The notes under the pieces were generated by a model. The model had not been told where the DNA came from, did not search any database, and worked only from the letters and a program-made list of their open reading frames with translations. From Hoeflea sp. (GTDB lineage Bacteria > Pseudomonadota > Alphaproteobacteria > Rhizobiales > Rhizobiaceae), in NCBI GenBank assembly GCA_019084245.1, contig JAHRFE010000007.1, positions 124,001-188,000 of the forward strand: a DNA stretch of 64,000 nt. The letters are read 5' to 3'. A program made the position numbers and the translations under genes. Below are positions 57,453 to 64,000 of the stretch, in pieces. Numbering within the stretch: position 1 is the first letter of the stretch; every line of letters begins with the position of its first letter.

Positions 57453-57773
57453 ATGCCTTGGTACTCGTTGTGCGGCATTTCCTCGTATCTTTTTTATGTT
57501 GGCGTTTTTTTAATATTTTTTACGGTGGTCATACTTCAAATATATTCGTTCGTCGTTTCATTTAATAACGGTGGAAGTTTCTTGGATGGATTACGAATAT
57601 ATCATTCATTTTTTTCTTTTAGTTCTTTTCTGCCGAAGAAATACAGGACTATAGAGAAAAAATACTCCCATACGAATTATTACAACCATGCGGGAAGGCT
57701 TGCCGCGATTGCGTTTGCTGTTGGTTTGTTGATTACGGTTGTCGGTCTTTCCATGATTGGATTGGCTTGCTGA
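57453..57773 (+). CDS. AT-rich orphan membrane protein
   Basis: 106 residues in a patch that is about 40% GC by eye, against 60-65% around it. Two membrane segments: YLFYVGVFLIFFTVVILQIY and RLAAIAFAVGLLITVVGLSM. Codons end mostly in A or T. No ribosome-binding site is convincing and I recognise no family. The composition and isolation between a lytic transglycosylase and a GNAT gene suggest recent acquisition, or a decayed remnant. Confidence 0.55.
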   Translation: MPWYSLCGISSYLFYVGVFLIFFTVVILQIYSFVVSFNNGGSFLDGLRIYHSFFSFSSFLPKKYRTIEKKYSHTNYYNHAGRLAAIAFAVGLLITVVGLSMIGLAC

Positions 57774-57803
57774 TTTGATGCCCACGAAGGGCACCGGCTT
57801 TTC

Positions 57804-58328
57804 TCAAGGCCCCCACAGCGCCGGTTGCATCCAGACTTCCGGGAGCTTGATTTTTCCGTGATCCGGCGACGGTGCCGATCCCAGGCCGAGCGACTGCCAG
57901 GCTTCGCGCCACTCCGCGGGCAAGGGATAGGGCGGCGCGATGGCAGGTTCGGGGGTGAAGCCGTTGCGTCCGTAATAGGCGGGATCGCCGAGCACATAGA
58001 CATGGACCACGCCTTCCCGCTCCAGCCGGCTCAGCCCTTCTCGGATCAATGCCGAGCCGATGCCCTTGCGCTGCCATTCGGGTGCGACGGCCAGCGGCGC
58101 GAGCAGTGCGGCCCGGTCCTCACTGCCGGCGATTTCGCAGAGGGTGAACAGGATATGGCCCACCGTCGCGTCCCCGGCTTCGGCCACCAGCGAGAGAATG
58201 CCGGGTTCCTTCGTGAGCAATTGCCGTACCAGCGGCTGCAGGTCCTCATCAGGGAAGGCCGCCCGATAGAGCTGTTCGATGAAGCTCAAGTCATCGGGGC
58301 GGCTTTCGCGGATTTCTATGTCGGGCAT
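57804..58328 (-). CDS. GNAT family N-acetyltransferase
   Basis: 174 residues. The acetyl-CoA-binding loop is EWQRKGIGSALIREGLSRLE (Q/R-x-x-G-x-G/A), preceded by ALLAPLAVAP and followed by VHVYVLGDPAYYGRNGF. The last segment matches small YhbS-like acetyltransferases. The start at the complement of 58326-58328 is chosen; one five codons upstream (58343) is equally possible, since neither has a strong ribosome-binding site. Confidence 0.88.
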   Translation of the reverse strand: MPDIEIRESRPDDLSFIEQLYRAAFPDEDLQPLVRQLLTKEPGILSLVAEAGDATVGHILFTLCEIAGSEDRAALLAPLAVAPEWQRKGIGSALIREGLSRLEREGVVHVYVLGDPAYYGRNGFTPEPAIAPPYPLPAEWREAWQSLGLGSAPSPDHGKIKLPEVWMQPALWGP

Positions 58329-58398
58329 CGGGCTACGGACCATTAAAGGTGACGATCGGTGCCAGCATAGCTGATGCGCCCGGGCTCACAAACCCCGC

Positions 58399-59328
58399 CT
58401 ACCTTGCGTATTTCTTCAGCCATTCCTGCCATTGCTTCTTGCTGCCGGCAAAGGCGTTGATGTCGGTGTCGCCCTTGATGCCGGGCATCATGCCGGTGCC
58501 GGTGTATTGCCAGAAGGTCCAGGGGTGGTTGGGATAGATGTCCTGGGGGTGGGCGGCGACCGACCGGAGCCAGAACTGATAGCCCTGGAAGTGGCCGTCG
58601 AGGTTCTCGCGGTGGAAATCGACCGGGGTGTAGATGATCGGCCGCTTGCCGTAGTGGCGGCCGACGATGTCCATCCAGACCTTCATTTCCGCGCGCACGG
58701 TCTCGGGGTCGGGCCGCGAGGTGCAGGTGCGCGAGGCGTGGTTCCACTCGACATCGAGAACCGGCGGCATCTGCACAGATGCGCGCGGCACATTGGCGAT
58801 GAACCATTTCGCCTGTTCGCGCGCGGGCCGGCAGAAATAGTAGAAATGGTAGGGCGCGTGCGGAATGCCCGTCGCGCGGGCCTGGCGCCAATAGTCGCCA
58901 AAACGGCTGTCATTGTGGTCGCCGCCCTCGGTCGCCTTGATGAAGACGAAGGCGACGCCCGCCTTGCGAACCTCGGCCCAGTCGATATTGCCCTGCCATT
59001 TGGAAATGTCGATGCCGTGGACCGGGTAGCGGTCGGGGTGATGCTTGCCGAAGTCCACCGGCTTGCGGTCGCCGTAGCGTCCGGGGCCGGGCGGTTCCAG
59101 CTTGACGACATCGGCCGGGCTGCGCGCGGCGGCGGACGGCTTGGCGTTGCCGATCGGCTGCAGGCTCGATTCAAGGCTTGTGGAGTTGCAGCCGGCCATG
59201 CCGAGGGTCGCGGCTGCGAGCAGCACAGTCAGCGCCCGTCTCGCGCCAAATCTCGGTTTTGCCCGCACCGCCGCATCGCATCCGAGGGAGCTTGCCGGTG
59301 TCTTGGGAGCTGTGTGGCGGTGATGCAT
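58399..59328 (-). CDS. GH25 lysozyme-like lipoprotein
   Basis: 309 residues. A long basic N-terminus leads to a hydrophobic segment ending in the lipobox LGMAGC (~residue 47), so it is a lipoprotein. After a linker, the GH25 domain starts YPVHGIDISKWQGNIDWAEV and contains PVLDVEWNH with the catalytic Asp-Glu pair region, KRPIIYTPVDFH and FWQYTGTGMMPGIKG. It is expected to cleave the MurNAc-GlcNAc bond of peptidoglycan. It is convergent with nothing and stands alone. Confidence 0.9.
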   Translation of the reverse strand: MHHRHTAPKTPASSLGCDAAVRAKPRFGARRALTVLLAAATLGMAGCNSTSLESSLQPIGNAKPSAAARSPADVVKLEPPGPGRYGDRKPVDFGKHHPDRYPVHGIDISKWQGNIDWAEVRKAGVAFVFIKATEGGDHNDSRFGDYWRQARATGIPHAPYHFYYFCRPAREQAKWFIANVPRASVQMPPVLDVEWNHASRTCTSRPDPETVRAEMKVWMDIVGRHYGKRPIIYTPVDFHRENLDGHFQGYQFWLRSVAAHPQDIYPNHPWTFWQYTGTGMMPGIKGDTDINAFAGSKKQWQEWLKKYAR

Positions 59329-59553
59329 AGGGCTCTTTTGTCAGTCAGGGTGCGTGTTTGCGGATTTACACGAGCTCGACGTCACCGTGAATCCCGCCTT
59401 GAGGCATAGGCCGGAAGCGATTTCCCCCTGTGTAACGGCAAAAGCTTAAATTTTGAGAAACAGATTAAATCATATGTTTACCATGAGAAATTGCGGGTGA
59501 CATTTTGTTAAAACCTCTCGGTGCATGATGTTTTTGGAACAGGAGTATTTAGC

Positions 59554-61155
59554 ATGATGCTGAATTCTTATCTGCCAAACGCATTCAGGCGATATGCAAT
59601 CGCTGGTTTGGCAATCGCATTGATCACACCTCTGGCGGCCTTCGCTGGAGACATTCTTGCTGGCGTCGGCGGCGGGTTTGAGACCATGACCAGTCCGATT
59701 GGCCTGGCGGCAATCGCCGCGCCGGTCGCGGTCACCGGACTTGTTGCCGGGCTCGGGCGGCGTCACGACCGGCTGGCGAGACTCTTCAAGAGGCAGCAGG
59801 ACAAGACCAAGCGTCTGAGGAAGGCGGCCTACCACGACAGCCTGACCGGACTGCGCAATCGCCGCGCCTTGACCGACGACGTCGCGCGCGCTCTTGCCGG
59901 TGAAAATGCCAGCCTGACGCTGCTGCTGTTCGATCTTGACCGGTTCAAGTTCATCAACGACACCATGGGCCATGCCGCGGGCGACGCGGTGCTCAGGGCG
60001 CTGGCCGAACGGCTCAAGGCGTCGTGTGGCGCGGACCGGCTGATCTACCGGCTGGGCGGCGATGAATTCGTGGTGTTGTGGGAGGGCTCCTGCGCCCAGG
60101 ACACCATGGCGCAGTTCTGCGACGAATTGATAGCGCGGGTGTTCCGGCCGGTTAGCCATGGCGACGGCGCCATCGACACGTCGGGCAGCATCGGCATCGC
60201 GGTCTCCGAGGGCGGCGGCGTCAGCTTGTCCGAACTGCTCAGGCGCGCCGACCTGGCGCTGTACCGCTCCAAGACAAAGCCTGGGTCGAGCTACAGCTTC
60301 TTCACCGAGGACATGGACAGCGATCACCGGCTGCGCCGCGAACTCGAAGCCACGATGCGCGACGGTATCGCCAATGGCGGCTTCGAGGTTGACTACATGC
60401 CGGTGGTCACCGCGCAGACGCTGACACCGTCGGGGTTCAAGGCAAGGCTGCGCTGGAACCATCCCGATTACGGCAATGTCGCCCATGACGTGTTCATGCC
60501 GATGGCCGAAGGCAGCGGCCTGATCGTGCTCATCGGCAAGTGGATGCTGGGGCGGGTGCTCGAGGACGCGTCCACCTGGCATCATCAGGCGGAAATCACC
60601 CTGCCGGTGTCGTCTATACAATTGCAGGACCCGGGCTATGGGGAACTGGTGCTGAAAGCGCTGGCGGAAGCGGGGATTGCGGCCAACCGGCTGGTTCTCG
60701 ACATCCGCGCCAATTCGACGCTGGGCGATTGTCCCGTGGCCTTGCGCAATCTCGAGACCCTGCGCGCGGCCCGCGTCCAGATCGCCGTCAGCGAGCTTGC
60801 GGCAAGCGTCGCGGGCCTGTCGATGGCGCGGCCCTATCCTGTCGACCGCGTCCGTCTCGACCTCGGCCGGATCAAGGCGATCGCCGGGGAAAAGCGCACG
60901 GCGCAGATGCTCAACCTGTTCCTGCAGCTCGCCGCCACCGTGGGAACGCCAGTGACGCTCACCGGCGTTGACACGGAGAACGATCTGCAGGCCGCCTGCG
61001 CCGCCGAGCCCGCTGAACTGCAAGGCGGTTTCACCGGTGCGCCGCTCAGCGCTGACCAGACCCGGCAGTTCTTCACCTCGATGGACGGGATCACCCGGCT
61101 GAGCCCCGGCAACCGCAACACGCCCGACCGGCACGGTCTTCGCGCGGTCTGCTGA
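59554..61155 (+). CDS. GGDEF protein with degenerate EAL domain
   Basis: 533 residues. Two N-terminal membrane segments are followed by a GGDEF domain with DSLTGLRNRRALT, LFDLDRFKFINDTMGHAAGD and intact RLGGDEFVVLW. The EAL domain is eroded: E-A-L-x-R-W is KARLRW, the LEITES Glu region reads LDIRANS, DDFG is SELA, and the Lys site is changed (VRLDLGRIK). So it can probably make but not break c-di-GMP, or the EAL part only binds it. The ATG has AGGAG at eight bases. Confidence 0.9.
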   Translation: MMLNSYLPNAFRRYAIAGLAIALITPLAAFAGDILAGVGGGFETMTSPIGLAAIAAPVAVTGLVAGLGRRHDRLARLFKRQQDKTKRLRKAAYHDSLTGLRNRRALTDDVARALAGENASLTLLLFDLDRFKFINDTMGHAAGDAVLRALAERLKASCGADRLIYRLGGDEFVVLWEGSCAQDTMAQFCDELIARVFRPVSHGDGAIDTSGSIGIAVSEGGGVSLSELLRRADLALYRSKTKPGSSYSFFTEDMDSDHRLRRELEATMRDGIANGGFEVDYMPVVTAQTLTPSGFKARLRWNHPDYGNVAHDVFMPMAEGSGLIVLIGKWMLGRVLEDASTWHHQAEITLPVSSIQLQDPGYGELVLKALAEAGIAANRLVLDIRANSTLGDCPVALRNLETLRAARVQIAVSELAASVAGLSMARPYPVDRVRLDLGRIKAIAGEKRTAQMLNLFLQLAATVGTPVTLTGVDTENDLQAACAAEPAELQGGFTGAPLSADQTRQFFTSMDGITRLSPGNRNTPDRHGLRAVC

Positions 61156-61338
61156 GACGCCGAGCGGTTGCGGTCGCGATCGGGCAAACGGATCCTGCAA
61201 CACCCTGATGTCTTGCATCTCCGAAAGGGCGCGGCAGCCGGTGCAACACCGCGTGCGGCCGCGTCTCTCACGGCGCTTTACATCCTTCGGGACAATTGCG
61301 ACTTTCGCCGCCTCCAGGTTTTCTTCGAAGGACGCACC

Positions 61339-61788
61339 ATGACACCGGAAACCCACGCCTGCATCTTCTGCCGGATCGGGCGCGGCGAGATCGAGGCGCA
61401 TGTGATCCATGAGGAGGACGAGATCCTCGCCTTCCTCGATATCGGGCCGATCCGGCCCGGCCATGTGCAGATCATCGCCCGCGAACATTACCCCTGGTTC
61501 GAGGCGCTGCCGGAGCCTCTCGCGGCGAGGATCATGGCGCTCGCCCAGAAGATTGCCCGTGTGCAGAAGCAGATCTATGGCGTGCCCCGCGTCGCCTTCA
61601 TGTTCACCGGCGGCGACGTGGCGCATGCGCACGCCCATCTCGTGCCGATGGTAAAGGGCGATGACGTGACCTCCCGGCGCTACATCGTCGAGGAGACGGT
61701 GACCTACCGCCCCATCCCGATGCCGCCACTCACGGAAATGGCGGCCACCGCGGCGGAATTGCGGGCTGCGATGGCCACGGCCGGCTGA
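61339..61788 (+). CDS. HIT family hydrolase/transferase
   Basis: 149 residues. Starts THACIFCRIGRGEIEAHVIH, with the His-triad motif HAHAHLVPM and FLDIGPIRPGHVQIIAREHY ahead of it. HIT proteins cleave nucleotidyl phosphoramidates or Ap4A-type substrates. CGAAGGAC precedes ATG 61339. It ends 4 bp before the convergent hydantoinase gene. Confidence 0.9.
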   Translation: MTPETHACIFCRIGRGEIEAHVIHEEDEILAFLDIGPIRPGHVQIIAREHYPWFEALPEPLAARIMALAQKIARVQKQIYGVPRVAFMFTGGDVAHAHAHLVPMVKGDDVTSRRYIVEETVTYRPIPMPPLTEMAATAAELRAAMATAG

Positions 61789-61792
61789 GTCC

Positions 61793-64000
61793 TTACGCCT
61801 TGCCGGCGCCGCCGGCTGTCGGCGTGGTCAGGATCACCGCGTCGCCGGCCTCGAGCACCGTCTGGTCGCAGGCCTTGAGCGTTTCGATGGTGCCGTCGCG
61901 GTGGCGCACCTCGGTCTTGCCGACCTCGCCTTCGCCGCCACCGTCGATGCCCAAGGGCGGGCGGTTGCGGTGCGAGGACAGGATCGCCAGATCCATGCGC
62001 TCGAGGAAGCGGATGGTGCGCCTGGTGCCGTCGCCGGCGGAAAACCTGCCCTTGCCGCCCGAGCCCTCGCGGATGTGGAAATCCTCGAGCTGGACCGGAA
62101 AGCGCATTTCCAGGATCTCCGGATCGGTGAGCCGGGAATTGGTCATGTGGGTGTGGACACCCGAGGTGCCGTTGAATCCGCGGCCCGAGTTCTCGTAGCC
62201 CGCCGGCGAGCCCGAGCAGATGGTCTCGTAGTACTGGTACTTGTCATTGCCGAAGGTGAGGTTGTTCATCGTGCCCTGGCTGTTGGCCAGCGCGCCGAGC
62301 GCGCCGAAGATGGCGTTGGTGACATGCTGCGAGGTCTCGACATTGCCGGCGACGACGGCGCGCGGATAGGCGGGCTTGAGCATTGAGCCTTCGGGAATGA
62401 TGATCCTGATGGGGCGCAGGCAACCTGCGTTCATCGGGATCGGCTTTTCGACCATCACCCGGAAACAGTAGAGCACGGCGGCGCGGGCGACAGGTTCGGG
62501 CGCGTTGAAATTGTTTTCCATGGCGCCCGAGGTGCCGGTGAAATCGACGGTCGCCTCGCGACGCTCGCGGTCGACCGAGATCTTCACCCGGATGACCTGG
62601 CCGGTGTCGGTCGGGTATTCATACTCGCAGTCCGACAACGTGGAGACCACCCGGGCGACGCTTTCAGCGGCATTGTCCTGGACATGGCCCATATAGGCTT
62701 CGACCACATCAAGGCCGAAGTCCGTGACCATCTTGCGAAGATCGGCGACGCCCTTTTCATTGGCGGCGATCTGGGCCTTCAGGTCGGCGACGTTCTGGAC
62801 GACGTTGCGGACCGGGTAGGGGTGATCGGTGAGAAGCTCGATCAGTTCCTTTTCGCGGAAGCGGCCGCGCTCGACGATGCGGAAATTGTCGATGAGCACG
62901 CCTTCCTCGTCGACGGTCGTTGCGAGCGGCGTCATCGAGCCTGGCGCGGTGCCGCCGACATCGGCGTGGTGGCCGCGCGAAGCCGACCAGAACAGGATCT
63001 CTGAGCCGTCATCGGAGAAAACCGGTGTGACCACGGTGATGTCGGGCAGATGGGTGCCGCCATTGTAGGGGGCGTTGAGCGCGAAGACGTCGCCGGGATG
63101 GATGTCGCCTTCGTTCAAACGGATGATGGTTTCCACCGACCGGTCCATCGAGCCCAGGTGCACCGGCATGTGCGGGGCGTTGGCAACCAGAGCCCCGTTG
63201 CGGTCGAAAACCGCGCAGGAGAAATCGAGCCGCTCCTTGATGTTGACCGAATAGGCGGTGTTCTGCAGTGTCACGCCCATCTGCTCGGCGATCGACATGA
63301 ACAGGTTGTTGAACACCTCGAGCATGATCGGGTCGGCGGTGTCGGCGCCGATGGCGAGCGCCCGGTCGAGTTTTTCGTAGCGGGTCAGCACGACGTGGTC
63401 GCGCGCATTGATGCGGGCTTCCCAGCCCGGCTCGATGACGATGGTCTGGTTGGGCTCGATGATCAGCGCGGGGCCGGCGACCCGGTGGCCAGGCTTCAGG
63501 CTCTCGCGGCGGATGACGCTGGCGTCGCGCCATTCTCCGCCGGTATAGACCCTGCGGGTCTCGCCATCCTCGGCATCGCCTGAAACGAGCGCGTGTTCGG
63601 GCTCGACGCGGCCGTCCTGGCGATCGTCGAGGCCTTCCACAGAGATTGCCTCGATGATGATGGTCTTGTTGTCATAGATGAAGCCGAACTGGGCCTTGTG
63701 GGCCTTCTCGAATTCGGTGCGGGCGGCCTCGAAATCATGATCGGAGAAGGCCACCGGGATCGTCGTGTCGGTGCCGTCATAGCGCAGCTGCAGCACGGGT
63801 CGCCAGCTGATCGCACTGTCGGGCACACCCTGGGCGTCGAGCTCCTCGAACACGCCCTTGCAGAGCTGGTCGATCAGCATCTTCACGTCGGTGCGGCTGT
63901 CTTCCGAAAGCGGCTTGATCAGCGCCTGCTGGCGGCTCGCGAAGACGCTTGCCAGGCCGATGCCATAGGCCGAGAGCAGGCCCGAGAAGGGGTGGATCAG
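61793..64000 (-). CDS. 5-oxoprolinase / hydantoinase (HyuA-HyuB fusion), 5' end off the window
   Basis: 735 codons are visible; the frame is open to the right edge, so the N-terminus lies beyond it. The first visible residues ([20 protein letters not shown]) are the C-terminal part of a hydantoinase A domain. From about residue 250 the protein is a hydantoinase B/oxoprolinase domain ([60 protein letters not shown]). A fused A-B protein is typical of ATP-dependent 5-oxoprolinase (OPLAH), converting 5-oxoproline to glutamate. An N-methylhydantoinase-type substrate remains possible. Confidence 0.9.
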   Translation of the reverse strand: MIHPFSGLLSAYGIGLASVFASRQQALIKPLSEDSRTDVKMLIDQLCKGVFEELDAQGVPDSAISWRPVLQLRYDGTDTTIPVAFSDHDFEAARTEFEKAHKAQFGFIYDNKTIIIEAISVEGLDDRQDGRVEPEHALVSGDAEDGETRRVYTGGEWRDASVIRRESLKPGHRVAGPALIIEPNQTIVIEPGWEARINARDHVVLTRYEKLDRALAIGADTADPIMLEVFNNLFMSIAEQMGVTLQNTAYSVNIKERLDFSCAVFDRNGALVANAPHMPVHLGSMDRSVETIIRLNEGDIHPGDVFALNAPYNGGTHLPDITVVTPVFSDDGSEILFWSASRGHHADVGGTAPGSMTPLATTVDEEGVLIDNFRIVERGRFREKELIELLTDHPYPVRNVVQNVADLKAQIAANEKGVADLRKMVTDFGLDVVEAYMGHVQDNAAESVARVVSTLSDCEYEYPTDTGQVIRVKISVDRERREATVDFTGTSGAMENNFNAPEPVARAAVLYCFRVMVEKPIPMNAGCLRPIRIIIPEGSMLKPAYPRAVVAGNVETSQHVTNAIFGALGALANSQGTMNNLTFGNDKYQYYETICSGSPAGYENSGRGFNGTSGVHTHMTNSRLTDPEILEMRFPVQLEDFHIREGSGGKGRFSAGDGTRRTIRFLERMDLAILSSHRNRPPLGIDGGGEGEVGKTEVRHRDGTIETLKACDQTVLEAGDAVILTTPTAGGAGKA

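Noticed and set aside
59470-61638. A 722-residue open frame on the minus strand through the GGDEF/EAL and HIT genes
   Set aside because: It is antisense to two genes with clear domains, its translation is His/Arg/Gly-rich without any motif, and it is a typical high-GC shadow frame.

Overview
This is a GC-rich window (roughly 60-65% by eye) of a bacterial chromosome. It most likely comes from an alphaproteobacterium of the Hyphomicrobiales, close to Rhizobiaceae or marine relatives such as Hoeflea. That placement is inference from gene content and style: an rpmF/mtgA/ispA neighbourhood, very short hydrophobic proteins before a rhizobial 'PhnA-like' membrane protein, an ArsR-methyltransferase fusion beside metF, an AprI/Inh-type lipoprotein, and short palindromic intergenic repeats. 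I see no prophage, integrase, transposase, CRISPR array or replication origin.

Layout. 1-5.5 kb holds the start of rpmF (L32), a glutathione transferase, mtgA, ispA and a hybrid histidine kinase with two receivers. 5.5-7.2 kb has no credible gene but two near-identical ~110 bp repeats. 7.2-13 kb has an NTF2-like protein, a GNAT, three exported proteins (DUF4424, a Gly/Arg/Asp-rich small protein, a SIMPL protein) bracketed by an inverted repeat, a CAU tRNA and a diguanylate cyclase. 13-24.6 kb has a beta-hydroxyacid dehydrogenase, an iron-type ABC binding protein, a P-type cation ATPase, a LuxR regulator fused to an alpha/beta-hydrolase domain without a nucleophile, an AprI/Inh lipoprotein, an AI-2E/PerM protein, an FbpB-type permease and bfd. 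24.7-31 kb has a TIGR01244 phosphatase-like protein, two micro-proteins with a PhnA-like protein, a DCC thiol oxidoreductase, a coupled CoA-transferase/ThDP-enzyme operon and a monoacylglycerol-lipase-like hydrolase. 31-37.7 kb has a pentapeptide-repeat membrane protein, ettA, a RelBE/ParE-type toxin-antitoxin pair overlapped by an SDR gene, and a TetR/RidA divergent pair. 37.9-48.7 kb has a second iron-type ABC binding protein and fused permease, a MOSC protein, the ArsR-methyltransferase/metF operon, a 25-residue micro-protein, an amidase, a DMT exporter, an ornithine/lysine decarboxylase and a DUF421 protein. 48.4-52.1 kb is a DctPQM TRAP transporter operon flanked by direct repeats that duplicate the 5' end of a small membrane-protein gene. 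52.1-64 kb has a chemoreceptor, a CPA2 antiporter, a lytic transglycosylase, an AT-rich orphan ORF, a GNAT, a GH25 lysozyme-like lipoprotein, a GGDEF protein with a decayed EAL domain, a HIT protein and a 5-oxoprolinase/hydantoinase running off the right edge.

Themes. Iron handling (two FbpA/FbpB-type sets and bfd) appears without any ABC ATPase in the window, so that subunit must lie elsewhere. Cell-wall enzymes (mtgA, lytic transglycosylase, GH25) and signalling proteins (hybrid kinase, two GGDEF proteins, chemoreceptor, LuxR fusion) are abundant.

The best candidates for unusual biology are the LuxR/pseudo-hydrolase fusion (18609-20348), the TRAP operon bounded by direct repeats (48367-52101), the micro-proteins at 25.3-25.5 kb and 43.6 kb, and the low-GC orphan ORF at 57.4 kb.
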